Origin: Ascaris suum
Taxonomy: Eukaryota; Nematoda; Chromadorea; Rhabditida; Ascarididae
Length of the DNA: 64,000 nt
Assembly: GCA_013433145.1 (NCBI GenBank)
Contig: CM024178.1
Span: 124,001 to 188,000, forward strand
Direction: 5' to 3'
The number at the start of each line of letters is the position of its first letter. The first letter of the stretch is position 1. Under the pieces are notes generated by a model that searched no databases, had not been told where the DNA came from, and saw only the letters and a program-made list of their open reading frames with translations. Shown here piece after piece: positions 33,989 to 48,686 of the stretch. A program made the position numbers and the translations under genes.

Positions 33989-36113
33989 GCGGTTCGTGCA
34001 TAAATTTGCAATGCTTTAGTATTCGTTTGTGATGAAAAAACGCTATAGAAGGGAAGGTATAAACTTTAATAAGTGCAAATAGCGGTGTAGAGGAGTTTTT
34101 TTTTGCTAATGAAGTTTCGAATCATTGCAGAAACATTACTTAGCTCTTATCAACACATAGTCAATTGTCGTCTTGAGCACAAAAGTAAATGCTAGTCTGT
34201 GGATTTGCTCGTGAGGCGACAACTGATTGCGAATTGTTTTAGAAAATTCACCTCCATGTTTAACATGAACTGATCTCGTTGGCCGCTCACTTCGTCGCAA
34301 CAACCAAGTGGCAAAAATGGCAACACGAAATTCCCCAAAACATTCCGTTCTATATGAAAGTTTTTTAAAACCTTTATATTGCATTTTAGATTTACGTTTC
34401 GTTGATACACTTCACTACATTCGTTTGTTTATTTATGTTCTGTTAGCCGCTTCTGCTTATTATTTCATTTCATTATGTTAGGTTTTCAGACATTATTATC
34501 CCTCTTTATATTTATTTATATTCATATTTATGATTATATTATGTTAACACAAACTTGTGTTTATGGTGAGCGCACAAAATGTCGCGCTAGTTCATTTTTA
34601 ATTTGTAATTTATATTTACTGTAAAACTGATATTTACTTGCAAGACCGCATTATGTGTTACCACAAACTTCTATAGTTCAGACGAACTGCAAGGAAATGT
34701 TTTTGAGCCAAAAATCTATCCTCGTTCTTTTCACTACCACGTATTTGTATCAGATGAGCCATCCAATGAAAATATGGTCATTTCCGTGTTTCTATCTATT
34801 TTTCAAATTTGCTCTCCCCTTATTTTCTTTGAATTTCTGAGGGCGTCGATCATTTCTTCATATTTTATCCATTGTAATAGAACGTGTTACTGCATTGTGT
34901 GTTGAGAATTCTCAATGCCTAGACGAGCAGAGAAATTCTTTCTATTGCAACGTCACTGGCATATTGCACTCTGCTAAACGTATCTTTTTTTTCGTTCAAT
35001 GACGCCAATGCCTGATTGCTCTACATAAACGAAATCAAATACGCTCCCCAACTAACATTCGATCGCATTTCATTCATTCACTCTTGTTTGTTTGGTATCA
35101 CTCGTGTGTCGATGTGTATTTTCTATGCGTTTAATTTTGCAATGAGGAAAGCGCTGCCGGCTGCGCAAGTTTACTGCATATAGTTGCACTTAAATGTATA
35201 ATATTTTGTATCAGTGCGCCACACTCATTTACAAAGGCTTTTAGAGGAAGTGATGGCAATGAATTCGAATTGAATTTCATTTGGCTATATGCGCAAATGC
35301 GCAACCGGCGCGGTCATCTTCTTGCTCGTGTTTTATATATGAATGTTCCCATTATCATAGAATGTCGATGTTGTACTATCTTATATTGTATTATTTCATG
35401 ATCATTTTGAAGGATCGAATCATCCAGGATAATGAGGGATGAAATGAGGATGTGTGAAGGTGATCGTTTCATGTGAAAGATGGGTTATTCATAAGAGTAA
35501 AGGCGCAGCTCCTTTTCGGGTTGTCCTCTTAGAAGAAAGCTTTTTCGTAGATGACGACGAATTATCGCGGCTATTCAGTTTATCCTACTATAAAAAAGGA
35601 ATTTGTCGGTGAAAATGTGCCATTGCCTCAGGCGTTAATGCGAACCCAGTTATTGCAATGAACGGTTGAAAAACCGATTATATGGCACTGAGCTGCTTGT
35701 ATCAAACGGCTGATCTAGCTAAAACTGTGGAACAAGTGGGTGGAAATGACAAGATTTCATGTCTGTGTCCATATCATCAATAATACACTGTATCGTAAGT
35801 GTACAAGTTTCTGATACAGATGAAACCTCACATTTATAGCTGTTTATTTCTCGGCTTGTGGCTAGTGCTCTAAATCGAATAATCCGTGAGCTGTTCACAG
35901 AGCATTTCATAAGTACTCAGCTGCCTCTCCTTCATATTAAACTAACGACTTCTTTGTATTACAAAATATTTAGAGATTTTTTTTTCGTTTGATATCAAAA
36001 CTATCTTCTGTTATGGGATATTCATGTGAGCACCAGTCACCTGTTTCTTTACAGTTGACTGCAGACTTAAATATTTATACATCGTTTAATTACAGGTGAT
36101 TTCATCGTAAAAG

Positions 36114-36308
36114 AACACCGAATCCGAATCACGTTGGCAATTATCGGTCGCGGCCAATGAGCGTAAAACAAACACTTTAAAATGAACTTGATAATCTTCT
36201 AGGCGTATCGCTCAACTACAGTCCAAGAAGAGAGGCATACATGAGAAGATAGAAGAGGTGACGAGAATTCGCATAACGCTCATTAAGAAAATTGAAGTCG
36301 TTAGTTAA
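36114..36308 (+). CDS. Putative coil exon pair 7-8, copy 2
   Basis: Exons 36114-36162 and 36203-36308, same as 20827-21021, with the same 40-bp putative intron and phase misfit. Confidence 0.4.
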
Positions 36309-36801
36309 AACCTTTTTTTGCCATTTAGAAGGGCACTGATAGGATTCCCATCGATCCTTAACATGTTTCCTAGTGTAGAGTAATCATACGTTACGACTTT
36401 TGACACATATGTCAATTTCTAGAGTAATGACTTAATAACAATACTTTACGGTAGCCGTTTACAGTAATTCGCAATTAGAAGCACAATTTGCAGTAACCAT
36501 TCTCTGAATTATAGAGGGAACTTACCGTTCTATTGCCCATAGGTTTCTATTCAAAGCTGTATAGTGTTGAGCGGTGAATGCTTGCACTCATCTTGACATA
36601 AGTTTAACCTCAACACGATTTTATACATGATATTAACCTTGCATGAATGCTTGAAGTGCACTAAATATGAATAGTCTTGCTTTAATTGAGAAGAAGATTT
36701 GTATCAAAAATAGAGTGAAATTCAATCATTGAGCACTGTCGTGTAGACAAGCGCAAAAATGATTCTCAAACAGCATTGAACAATAGCTTATTAATTTATA
36801 G

Positions 36802-37405
36802 GTGTGATTGGAAATTCGAAGCGGAAAGAAATTTGCTATCGCGGAGGGCGCGAAATTTCATTTTATCGATGCATTCGGATTAAAGGAGGTCCTTTGACTT
36901 TTCAGGTATAATTGAATTTCTATTTTTCAGCGAATATTTTGAGTTTTAGCTAGGCACCTGATTACCTATTCACCTGAGTATCCCTTATCATTACTCCAAT
37001 ATCGCATACTTTGAGGATGGAAAACTTCTGTTCGATGCGTAAATGTTTATATTTAATAATTATATTAAAAATATGAATGTAAAATATAAATGCGCCATCT
37101 TTATATTTTGTATTTATTTTTTTAATACTTATATTTATATTTATAATTTGTATTTTTTTAATTTATTAATTAATATTAATACTTATAATTTATAATATTT
37201 ATAATATTTCTATTTTTAATAATTTTTTTAATATTCAACTTGCAAAATGTGTGAAAAATATGTGTTATATTGCAGAGCGAAAACAGAGTACAATCCTCAC
37301 ACTGGCATTTGCCTATCGACCATACCTCAGATGTTCACTGACGATATTGGCGAGCGCACGTGTAAAGCGAATGACACAAACGGAGTGGGTGAAAGTTGTG
37401 CACAT
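36802..37405 (+). CDS. Ig-fragment exons 9-10, copy 2
   Basis: Exons 36802-36905 (weak) and 37276-37405 (clear I-set E-F-G strands with DIGERTC), as described for 21515-21618 and 21989-22118. Confidence 0.5.
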
Positions 37406-38454
37406 GTAAGTTATTCGTCAATCTTTTATGCTGCAACAATCATGTCGTTTTAAATCTTATTGCGATTAGCACTAGGGGAATGAGCTTTTTTTGTTACTGG
37501 ATTATTTACTGCCATTATTAGTTTGTTGAGGTGTTCAGATGACGATATATATGAGGGATTTTTTCAAACATCGCTCTGAGGCCTCATGCAAGAAATTCCA
37601 TTCATGTGGATCTTACTGTTTTTAACCTCTCTTGGTGTTTAAGGTACCGAGTTTATTCCTCTGAGAATAAGGGGTGATGTCGCATCGCGCATTGCTAGGC
37701 TGATATTTGTCTGTCTTCATGCACCTTTTTGGGGACACTGTACTTTGTTCCTGTGAGAGGTTTATAAATGCTTGATAAACAGGATCGATTGCTTATGCAG
37801 AAAGCCACAGCTATGCAGTTCGATACATATAGTTGATTGCTATGCTTGATTGATCTCCTTCTAAGCTTAGTTTTATTCTAATCGACCATGCGTTCATGTA
37901 TTATTGGCATTTAAATATTCCATGAAACGTGGAGCAAAGTTTAGCTGTACATGCGTTCGAATGATTTAAAAGCATATCCGTGGTTGAGGTATAGCCGCTT
38001 AACGATTTTATTGCAGCAATTTGCTGCGCGAGATGTTCAGCATTGCTTCACTGTTTTTGAACAATGGGCAGCCGGCTGGTCGGATTGATTGATTCGCAGA
38101 GCTCATATATCATGTCATTTTAATGATGCAGCCCTTATTTGTCTATATCTTCATGCAGATATTTGCAGTTATTACCTCGCGACGAGTATAACAGATGGTT
38201 CCACGATGAGTAATCGCAAATCGCAAAAGAGAGGAAGGATACGATGCTCGCTCAATCGCAACAAGCTCAACAAGGTTCTATTTTCTGCAACACAGTGAGG
38301 CATTTCATTGTGAGGTGTTGTCCCCTATAGAATCATTTCCAATTCTATCTATCCGGGGAATTGTTTTTCATCGAAGATAGATCAAATACTCGATGAGTTG
38401 TTATTTTTTTCACTGGATAACTTGTTTCGGATAACTCATTTATATTCTAAACAG

Positions 38455-38574
38455 GGTGATCGTGAAGTCTATGTCGCCAGCATTACAGCAAACAATTCCG
38501 TCTGTTCATCACTTGTTGATCCAGTTATCCTTTCTATTGCATTTGCAATAATCGATGTAGTGCGATTGCTTTGA
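38455..38574 (+). CDS. Possible Ig-end exon 11, copy 2
   Basis: Same as 23168-23287. Confidence 0.35.
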   Translation, partial: GDREVYVASITANNSVCSSLVDPVILSIAFAIIDVVRLL

Positions 38575-39281
38575 ATTTTACATCGCCAAAGTTTAACGCC
38601 CTTCACGAACAATGTTCGGTACCAAGGTGGTGGTAAATCTCTATACTTATGATAAAGGAACAGGTTTATTATGGAATCTCATGTCAAGCATCGGAATAAT
38701 CGGTATCCAGGTGATATTTTAATGCCTGCGTGCATGTCGGTTTTCCACTGTGATTAAATTAGTGCCAGATCATTGTACGGTGATTGCGTCATTTCGTTTG
38801 GTAAGGTTGAATTTAAAGCGGCGTTATGGCAACGTGTGCATGTAAAGATGCTTCCATGGAAATTTTCAACTCGGGTCCTACTGAACCTAGAGTCACGAAA
38901 TCCGATGATGCAATTTTTGCCGCAGTTTAGCTTGTCGTATTAACATTTGGGACTTCACCCTATGCCGGTCGGATCGCGCGAAATGAATCCTTTTCACAAG
39001 GTTTTTACGATTGATTAAATCAGCTAAGATATGATCCGATCATTTAAGATATGCATGATGTATCGCGGGCATTTTTTTTTCTGTGTTGGATAATCACCAA
39101 TTGATTGATCACTGAGCAAAATTCTAAACCTTCTTGGACGTTACTTTTCAGTTGTGGTAGTGGAGAAGTGTTTGCCCTGATGTATTTTCGTGAACATATT
39201 TGCATTTTTATTTAACATTCATCTACCTAAAAATTTGATGAGAAATACATTTGAATCTCTATGAGCGGATGAATTTTTCAG

Positions 39282-40480
39282 GTCGTGCGAGTATAACATC
39301 CCTGTCGCAGCGACGACAAGGAGCACGATATTCAGCGATCGCTCCACCTCGGCAACAACAGCAACGATACAAACCAATGGCAGCTCCGATGTGGGTACGT
39401 TTGTCGACATTGTAAGCTAGCTAAAAGCGTTTTTTAAATATGCACAAGTTTCTGCACATGACTCACTTATAGCTAAGTTCCTTTGATGGTTATTGGTGAT
39501 TCGCCAGAGGAAACTAGTTCAACGAAAACATCACTGGCATGTTATATTTTGATGGTCGACAGGAAGGTCTTAATCATTAGCACCGTAGTGATTGGTCGAT
39601 GAAAATCAATTTTTTTTTCGATGAAAATGTAAAAAACGTTTTTTTTCTTCTGCCAATAGTGGATTGTTTCCTGCTCATAAGTGTTCATTCATTTCGCAAT
39701 CTTCTTGAGCAGTTATCATCTCGTAATTGCAGTTGATTCGCTAAATATCGCTTTTGTTGTTCATTTTCATTCATTCATAAAGCATAGGTGTTGCAAAGTG
39801 CGGTGCTGTTCAGTTTTGCAGCGCCTACTAAATCCACTGTTGTTTTCTCTTAAAAGCATGGAACTGATGCGACACCCTGTTATTCAGTCTTTAACGCTAT
39901 ATTGCAAGCACCTTTCTGTTGAAATACTTGCTCTTCGTTCCTCGTTATTTCACCTATCACCTGTGCCTCATCGTCCCGCTTGTTAAATACTATGTTTTCA
40001 ATGCTTCTGTTGAAAAAAAAAAATGAATGCATTCCATATTCACTTTCTTCTTTTTTTTTTTTTTCAACGTGCCTTTATCGACGAGTTGTTGAACCGCCTT
40101 TCAGTTAACATTAAATGAAAAGACGGTGCAAAGCTTCATTTGAATCCTTTCCATTACCTTCGATTGTGAGTTGAGCAAGCGTTCATACTAGAATATTCTC
40201 TTGTGCTAGTCGAATTTATTTGGTCGAACTTAGACTTTTAAATTAAACTGCACGTGGACCACTCATGAATAATAAAGAGGGCGTTCGCAACCGAACCGGC
40301 TATTCTAGGTCATCTTGGTTTAGAGCACTCGAGCAAACTTCATGAGCAAGTGTCGTGTTGTCTTCTTTGCAGGTCGACAATTCCCGAAACCTTACACCCA
40401 CCTACGTTGTACGTAGACAGGCTCGACTTAGTGTGATTGGTGCGCTTTCGGACATCGAGCATATGGCGCAATACGCTAAC
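39282..40480 (+). CDS. Linker exons 12-13, copy 2
   Basis: Exons 39282-39394 (Gln/Arg/Pro-rich) and 40373-40480, joined in phase 0 across an intron, as in copy 1. Confidence 0.45.
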
Positions 40481-40618
40481 GTAGTAATGGAGAGCTTATG
40501 ACCAAAGGTTCCCCGTTGTAATCGTTTGTGGCGATGATAAGTGAGCACTGTTTCAGCGGACAGTCGTGTGCTGTGAACCTCGATTAATTCATGTCATTGG
40601 TTGCAGCTTTTTGAATAG

Positions 40619-40893
40619 GTGATGTCACATTTACAACTACAGTCTTTAAGATTTTCGGTATTACGATACAAAAAGTGGAATTAGCAGAATGTAGTACCAC
40701 TGAAAATAGGTGGCGAAAAATGCGTTTTCTTTTTGGTCGTGACAATTCTGATTCATGGCGTTTGCGTCACTTGTCGCTTTTTTTAAATCTTAAGCTTATG
40801 CGATGCACGTTTGTAGCAAATGCTGTGGAATTCGTCGCTACTTTTAATCGGACATACTCACGCCTTTTCAAGAATTTGAGAAATTACATGTGA
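40619..40893 (+). CDS. Possible Ig N-terminal piece (exon 14), copy 2
   Basis: Same as 25332-25606. Confidence 0.35.
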
Positions 40894-41063
40894 GTTACAC
40901 ATTTGCCAAGAAACGGTGATCAAACTTTGAGAAAATTTGAGAATGGCACCACCTGGTTGTCATCAATGGATTCGCGATCCAGACAGCAGGACCTTATACG
41001 CGTCACTAAAAACATGCTCACTTGAGTGGCAAATGCAGTCTTTAAATGCTAGTTCTTTTGCAG

Positions 41064-41319
41064 TTTCCCAATGCTCCTGCTGTGTTTGGGAATTCTTGTG
41101 GTTTTAGTTATCACAATGGAACATCTCTGGCAGCAGCACATCGTTTCCGGCCCGTGTTTGACTTTGGCTATGTGGCACTCGATATTCTTTATGCATATCC
41201 AGAAGATTCCGGCACTTATACTTTGGTAGCTCGAAATGAGCTTGGTGAAGTGCAGTCTAACCTTGAGCTGGTCGTGAACTCGAAGAAGACGCCTTACCTT
41301 CGATCACATTATCCAAGGA
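41064..41319 (+). CDS. Kettin/titin Ig domain, C-terminal part (exon 15), copy 2
   Basis: Same as 25777-26032 in sequence and domain content. The GT of the inferred donor is changed to AT (A at 41320 where copy 1 has G at 26033), so the in-frame junction to the next exon is lost. A GTGCAG three bases further could act as a weaker donor but shifts the frame. Confidence 0.7.
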
Positions 41320-41828
41320 ATAGGTGCAGGAATTCGAGCTTCCCTTGTGTTCTGACACGTGGCAAGTGCTGACGGTCCCACAATTTTTGCAGCAATAAAG
41401 TACAGCTGAGTGAAACTTCAGCCAGAACTTATTACAAAAACGGTTGGATGCTGCAGAAATAAGCGAAAGGATGCCACAGAAAACAATTTGTTAAAAAGGC
41501 GCCATTTTTTCCTATCCATAGAACAAACGCTGAATTTGCGAAGATTTTTAAGCGGAAGTGGATCTATATTTAGAACGTAAAAGATTGGAAGTCATGTTCT
41601 CGAACTTCCCAAATCCCTTAGTTTTTAATCTTCCTTTACCAATCAGTCAAAATTATTATTCGGTTGCCACGGAAATTCATATGAGCTTTGAGAAAGTTTC
41701 TCCTCTTATACATTGCGGAGTAACCGGACATTTCGGGCATTTTCACGTCGACGCTGCAATAAATGTTATCTGGAAAAGTGGAGGTAGAGTAATGTGTCGA
41801 CATATTCAAACCTTCTCGCTGCTTTAAG

Positions 41829-43080
41829 GATTGGAAAGGATACGCGAGTTGGAACAGAACAAAACAAAGCCCTGTAGAATACTCACGTGATCGGGAGTGC
41901 GACAACCCGCCTAGTGTCATCGGCGATTTGGCGGATTTGGAACTGAATGAGAACGACGATATTCATCTTTCTTTGAAGGTTGTGCTCAGTTCATTATTAC
42001 CTTGGAAGCGTTTTTCAGTCCTCAAACTGTCATATATTTTAGAACTCTAGTGAGTCCTGTTTCCTCCGCTTCACTTATTATCGAAATCTTTTACCACAAG
42101 AAGATCCTGGCCAACAGGAAACGTAGAGAGAAGTATCGCTGTCCCTCGCATTCATAAAAGGAGAGGAAATTATTGGGTTCTGTTTGTAGGGCATGAGTGA
42201 GCGTATTGAAACCACTCAACGTTTCCATCCCCTTCAGTCGTGGCTTTTGCTGCAGAAGGACTCACGAGCTCGCAACGAGGAACTAACTGTTCAACATTTA
42301 TTTCCACTGTTTAGGCTAAACGGCCGACATTAAAATGCAATTATGGTAGATTAAATCCACGATTCAGCAGTGAGCCTATGTAAGTTTATAAGTTGGGTGT
42401 CGAATCTAGAACGAGAAGAACGTTTCGTTTCGATTCATTTCGTTATTTAGTTTCGCAACACACAAAGTGCTATGCAGTGGGTTAAAAATGCGATGAGGTA
42501 TCCATGAATGCTGTTACTGCCTCACTTTGTAGGCTAGAATCCATCAGTTGTTGATAAAAAATAAAGAGGATGCGGGTTCCATCACCTTCTTCAGCAGAAC
42601 TTGTGAAAGGCATCGCAGTGATCTCTTACTATAGTTGAGCTAGCTGAATCTTTGTTTGTACAATTAGTTATGTTGTAAGCAACCAGCTGTATTATACGAA
42701 GCAGCACTTTCTGTTTTGAAATAACATTGCAGACTATTTTGCTGAAGTCGGAATATAACAAACCCGCATTGCTCATTATTAATCTTAAGTGATATTTGAA
42801 TAGAACGATGGTTTATTTTCTTTATAATGAAGGTAATATGTATCAAAGTCATTGTCGAGCGAATTTCTAGCTGACACCACTGAATGATGCAACAATAGTG
42901 GTCGAGTGGATCGTTGATGGCCGACCACTTCTGATTGAATCGAGAGCAGAAATCATATGCGACTTTGGACTCCTCAAATGGACATTCGGGGCGCAATCGC
43001 TGAAGATTCAGGAGTTGATACGGTGAAGGCGACCAATGCACTTGGCGAAGCTAGCAGGCAGTGGAGAATATTCGTAAAAC
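41829..43080 (+). pseudogene. Kettin linker plus Ig-B (broken), copy 2
   Basis: Exons 41829-41978 and 42871-43080, with the same surplus base in the CCCT run, the same lost base in the second exon and the same Tyr-to-Asp change as copy 1. Confidence 0.7.
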
Positions 43081-43476
43081 GTAATTTTTATAGGCCTTCA
43101 TCTCCATTCATCAATTTCAGCTTCCACGAATGTGGTTTAGGCGATAAGAAAACAAATGATGTTTATGAATGGATGAATATGTGCATAAATCTCATAGTGA
43201 ATTTTCTTGGTTAAGAAATATGCAGCAGATAGCCGGAGACCCAACGTTATGTCATATCAGCGGTCAAAGTTATTGAACATATGTAATTGATATGTTCCCA
43301 ATTTATGAACAATTCTCTACGATTATTTAGCTCAACTGTCGACTGAGGCAAAGCAAAGTAAAATTGCGATAAACGGTCAATAAAGATTTGTTTTGAATTG
43401 TCTGATTTCGCAGATAAGTTCCTTCTTCAAATGAACGATGCTAGTAAGCATTTCCCATAATATTGTTATTTTTCAG

Positions 43477-43596
43477 CTCATGCGGTTGTATTATCGAAAA
43501 CGCAGCACGAAGGGAGTCTAAGGAGGATTCGTGCTGTCGAGAATTTGAAAAAATATGGAAGAACGGAGATCGAAAATCATCAACGGCCACATATGA
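43477..43596 (+). CDS. Kettin inter-Ig linker exon, copy 2
   Basis: Same as 28190-28309. Lies about 80 bp before the unit junction at 43678/43679. Confidence 0.6.
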
Positions 43597-44324
43597 GTTT
43601 TTTTTTTTTGTTCCGTTCAATATGAGTTTTTGTGAGAGAGGAGATGGGGAGAGACTAATAATGGAGAGTAATTAATAGGGTCTAAGAGTCGTAGCAACGT
43701 AAACGTGACACTATTTTGGGCATTTCCAAATGAAATCCTACAATTTCTGCGTGGTACAATGTCAGTAGATTGTAATATGGTTTCGTGCACTCACACATAT
43801 TATATCTGCCCATATGGGACCAGGACTCTATAAAAATAGTGTGATATCATACAGTTAGCACTTGCAAATTCAAAGTGCCACAAAGAACACTGAGTGCATT
43901 CATTCACAAATGTTATCGTCGATTATCGAACTATATTGTAAGTCGGCGTACTGTCAGTTATGTTTGTGTATGCAGCCTAGAAGACTTTTGTTTACGTGAA
44001 TTAGAAAGTCGTAGATGAATATATGCGGCAGATGTGATGCCATCAAATTTATTTTATTTTTCCACGAAGTTATACTTTGCAATAGTTTTTAGATATCTGA
44101 AATCATGTTTTGCATAAATGCCCATTTCTTGTGAATGGATGATTGAAAGTCTATTGCGCCAAATGGGATAATTTTTAAAAAAGGTAGTTTCCTGCCAAAA
44201 TTTACCCATGGGAAGGACTGAAATTCACAACATTTATATGTTCACAGCACGATCATATCTGAAGCTGAAGTGCAAAGTCAGCGAGAATTGTGAGACGACA
44301 GCTGAGCTCAACATATCTTTGCAG

Positions 44325-44467
44325 GGTCCTTCGCAGTTTGTGCAATCATTGCCAGGAAACGTAAGCGAAGTGGAAGAAGGTCAGCCGCTCCACATAGAAT
44401 GTCAAGTCAACCATTGATACTACACCTTCAATTTCTTCGCTCAAAGATGGACAAGCCATCACCACCG
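44325..44467 (+). pseudogene. Kettin/titin-type Ig N-terminal half (broken), copy 3
   Basis: Identical in translation to copy 2, with the same disabling frame change after the CQV stretch. Upstream linker exon at 43477-43596. Confidence 0.7.
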
Positions 44468-44784
44468 GTGTGTAGTTTCTTGTCGTTTTTTTTTTGTTTG
44501 CCTTTCCGATCATCATCTGTCGTTTTGCTTTTTTATATGACAAATGAAAATTGGCAATCAATCGAGAATCCTTGCTGCTTTTTAGCTGCATTTATATGCA
44601 AATACGGTTATACATGATGTTACATGATAAATATAGAATTCAGTACTACTTTGATACTTGTCTGCTACTTTAATAATGGAATCCAATTCAATACTACTTG
44701 TCTACTCTGAGCCCGAAACGGGAATAAATGTTTTCTCGATTTTAATGAAAGTAGTGTCGGTAAAAATAGCGCTGACGAAAATAG

Positions 44785-44786
<2 letters not shown>

Positions 44787-44846
<60 letters not shown>
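44787..44846. repeat. (TA)n tract 1, copy 3
   Basis: A pure TA run of 60 bp at the same place in the unit. Confidence 0.97.
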
Positions 44847-44848
<2 letters not shown>

Positions 44849-45734
44849 TGGTGGTAGTTGTAGTGGTAGTGCTAGTCCTACTGGTAGTTTTAGTGCTAGT
44901 GGTAGTGCTAATTTTAGTGTTAGTGTTAGTGCTAACGCTTGTGCTACTGCTAGTGGCAGTGCAGTGGTAGTGCTAATGCTGGTGGTTGTGACAGTGTTAG
45001 CGTTGGTGCTAGTGGTTGTGCTAGTCGTAGTTGTAGTGCTAGCGGTAGTGTTAGCGTTAGTGCTCGTGCTAGTGCTAGTGGCAGTTTTAGTGCTGATGGT
45101 ATCGGTAGTGCTTTTGCTGTTGGTAGTTCTAGTGCTAGTGCTAGTGCCAGTGCCAGTGGCAGTGCTTGTGCTAGTTCTAATTGTAGTGCTAGTGCTAGTG
45201 CTATTACTAGTGTTAGTGTTAATGCTAGGGATAATGCTCGAGCTAGTCGTAGTGGTAGTGGTAGTGGCAGTGTTAGTGGTGGTAGTGGTAATGCTGTTGG
45301 TAGTGCTAGTGCTAGCGACAGTGGTACTGCTGGTGTTAGTGTTAGTGTTAGTGTTAGTGCTAGTTTCAGTGGTAGTGCTGGTGATAGTGGTAGCGTTAGC
45401 GCTAATGCTCGCGTTAGTGCTAGTGCCTTTTGTAGTATTAGTGCTGGTGGTAGTGGTAGTGGTAGTGCTAGTGCTATTGCTATTGTTAGTGTTAGTGTTA
45501 GGGTTTATGCTAATGCTAGTGCTAGAGCTAGTCGTAGTGCTGGTGCCAGTGCTAGTGCTAGTCCTTGTTCTAACGCTAGCGCTAGTGCTGGTGCTAATGG
45601 CAGTGGTAGTGCTGTTGGTAGTGGTAGTGCTAGTCGTAGTAGTAGTGCTTGTGCTTGTGACACTGGTGAGTCTTGTTGTAGTAGTAGCATTAGTACTGTT
45701 GCTAGCTGTAGTGCCAGTGGAAGTGCTAGAGCTT
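44847..45734 (+). repeat. GNTAGT hexanucleotide minisatellite, copy 3
   Basis: 888 bp, apparently the same length and internal order as copy 2. Open frames of 404 (plus) and 388 (minus) codons run through it because the flanking TA length happens to keep the frame. Confidence 0.95.
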
Positions 45735-45846
45735 AGTGGCAGAGCTGAGCTTGTGCTGGTCGTAGTACAGCTCAGATCTAACGAAAAGGTCACATTCGAT
45801 AGTAAAGAGTCGACAGAGGTGTGGACACTGGAATTATTCTTACTAG

Positions 45847-48596
45847 TGGACACCTCATCATCATGCAATTAGATGAAGAACGTCGTAGGTGAGTAAAAAT
45901 TTGATTTTAGTTTGTTTACTATCGCGGAAATTTTCCCGAAAATTAAAAGAAATATATTTGTTGGCCACACTGTCACAACAAGTGGCCATCTTCCGATGCA
46001 TCAAACATCTTAAGATGGACAGTTAGAGATCAGGTGAAGTAATCATCAATTTTCACCTGAACGGTTGATGAAAAAGCTCCTTCAATAAAAGTTAATAGCA
46101 ATGTTTTCACAACACGTATATGGATCCACTTTAGAAATGAAGAAGAATGTTTGCAAATTGCTCGATTTCAAGCGGAAAATCAACGTCTTCAACAACGCTA
46201 TCAAATCAGTATGCACGATAAGGGTCGACTTAACCAAAATCGAGAAAGGGTTTCTTGTCTTATACGTTTTGCAATCTAAATTTGCCGTTAGGAATTGCAA
46301 TTTTGCAAATGTTTTATATTTATCTTTAATCTCGTATTTAATCTTTCATTTATTATTTATATTTATCTCTATGTTTTTATTTATATTTACATTTATAAGA
46401 TATTTTTATCAATATAATATTCTTATCTTTATCCGTGTATTTTTAGTTTTATTCTATATCTGTATATTTTTATTTTTATTTTATCTCTATCTATACATTT
46501 ATCTGTATAGATATTTTTATCAATATATCTATCTGTATGTTACTTTGTTTGCGATTAGCCGATTTAGCTAAGGTTTTTAATGCTAGCATCTTTTCTTGGG
46601 AAACCATAGTATTCCTGAGGAAATTAGATAACCCAGAAAACATACGTAGCATGTTTTTTATAAATTCTTCTTCCTATACAAGTTTGAGAGCGCTCATCTT
46701 ACAGTTTTATTTCCAAAAAAAAAAAAAAAAATTCCATTTCAGGTGAGTGATTTAGCCGTTCGATTTGAAGGTTCTGAAGAAACGCGCAAACGTGTGGGAA
46801 AACAACTCCTCGATGCGAAGGCAGAAATTGGTATTCAGTTAGGCATTTTATGAAATTTGGGAGAAGGTAGGCACACATACAGTTACATATATTTGGGCAG
46901 GTTAGATAAAGTTATAGCTGAACCAACTAAAACCTGATGAAAATCTGACAAGATAACATATTACTTGTGCGATTTATACTCTCCTCGCGCCCTCTCATGA
47001 AAATTCGTTTCATTAACTTAAATATGGCACTAAAGGCGGCCATAATATTATAGGCAGCCATAAAAAGGGTTGTAGAGGAAATTTTCCAATATAATGGACA
47101 TCACAGGTATGGACGTCACCCCTTCACGTTGTGATATGCAGAGGTGCTGCATACCGATTGTTTCTTCCCGCATATGTAACACTCATATTTATTGAAAAAC
47201 CCTTCGAAATCATCCTCGAGCAATTACAATGGACTTCATTAGTGCAGAGCATAAAGTATTACAACAACTAGTGAACGTTTTATTTTGGGCCGAGTCGTCG
47301 TTTATATTTTCGAAAAAATGAATTATATTATTATCTGATGGTTAACGTCTTAAATGATGAGCACTTTCATAGTGTATGATGGCTCAGTGGGAGGAAGAAA
47401 TTATTGTTCGCCAAAAACGATTACTTTTCTTCAGGAAATTCAAAGATCGAAAACCGAATTATACACAATACAAATGGAATTGAAGAATATTGAGGCAACC
47501 AACGAAACAATTCGATCGCAATTGGTCATCGCCAATGAGCGCGCTAATTCTCTTAATAAAACGGTCACCGATCGAGCAGCAAATATTAGACAGCGTATGT
47601 TTGTTGATAACTTATCACATTAGAGGAAACATTTAATCACTATCACTGTAAAAGTCAACCTTTGTAGAAGTCTCAGGAAGGTAGGACTCGAGTTTCGAAA
47701 GAAGAACTTCTATTTGAAGACTTTTACCACTTCAACTGAGTAACAAATGAACACGAATATACAACACTGATGATCAACTTAATATTATCATAGCTAGTGG
47801 AAAACAGGTAATGTTAAAGGGTGTGCATTGATCGAATGCAATTGTTTTTGCTGATTTCTCGCAAAAACGGTTTCAGCAACCATTTCTTCGTTGAAATCGT
47901 AAAAAATTTCCGCGCTAAGCAACTGTCATATAGAAGCTAAAGAAAAAAAGCAGTAAAAAAAATTCCTCGTAATTCAGCCACTTCCAGGGAAATTTCTTGC
48001 GCTAAAGACTCGTCATATAAGTAAGTTTTCTGACAGTTTCTTTATCTGCTGACTGGAAATGAGAGGATAAGATGAAATTCAGAAGGTTAAATGGCTCGCA
48101 TCGTGAGAATTTTACGTGACAGCATACTTTTTTGCGCTAATCACAGCTGGTACTTGGCATTTCATAATAAGCGATAAAGACATGCATCGATGTTTCCATA
48201 GCTCATGAGGGTCCTTGATTTGTTCTGTTGCATTCTATCGCTCTCAAGGTTTTTTTTTTTTGAGAAGAGTTAGGAGGAGGGTTGGTAATGACTAGTGAGA
48301 AATAAGCATGGCAACCTTTCGCAGAAAAAGAAAACAGATTTCTGCATTTTATTCACAGGCCATATTGTGTTTGATGAAAGCTGATATCAGTGGAGAATAA
48401 AGGAAAGCTTCATTCTTACGACCTTTAAAGCGATGCTTAGAGAAGGAATATTTGAAGTTTCAATAGAAATATCTTTATCATTATTGTGCTTGGAGGTGGA
48501 AGATATAGTAGGCGTTTATATGCGTGTTCAGTTTTTTGAGAAAATTAATGCGTTTAATATAAATTAATATATATTTATATATTTATAGATAAAATT

Positions 48597-48686
<90 letters not shown>

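Larger units (their letters stand above)
28392..43678 (+). repeat. 15.3-kb tandem unit, copy 2
   Basis: Second full copy, 15287 bp, colinear with copy 1 from end to end. It shares with copy 1 the bases that distinguish 1+2 from 3+4 (for example AAATAAAATCC near 28445). It shares with copies 3 and 4 the bases that distinguish them from copy 1 (for example CGTCGTAG at 30610-30617). Confidence 0.97.

Noticed and set aside
44658..45872. Plus-strand 404-codon Leu/Val-rich open frame (also 29693-30601, 60258-61166)
   Set aside because: Another frame of the same minisatellite, open only because of repeat composition and chance TA length.
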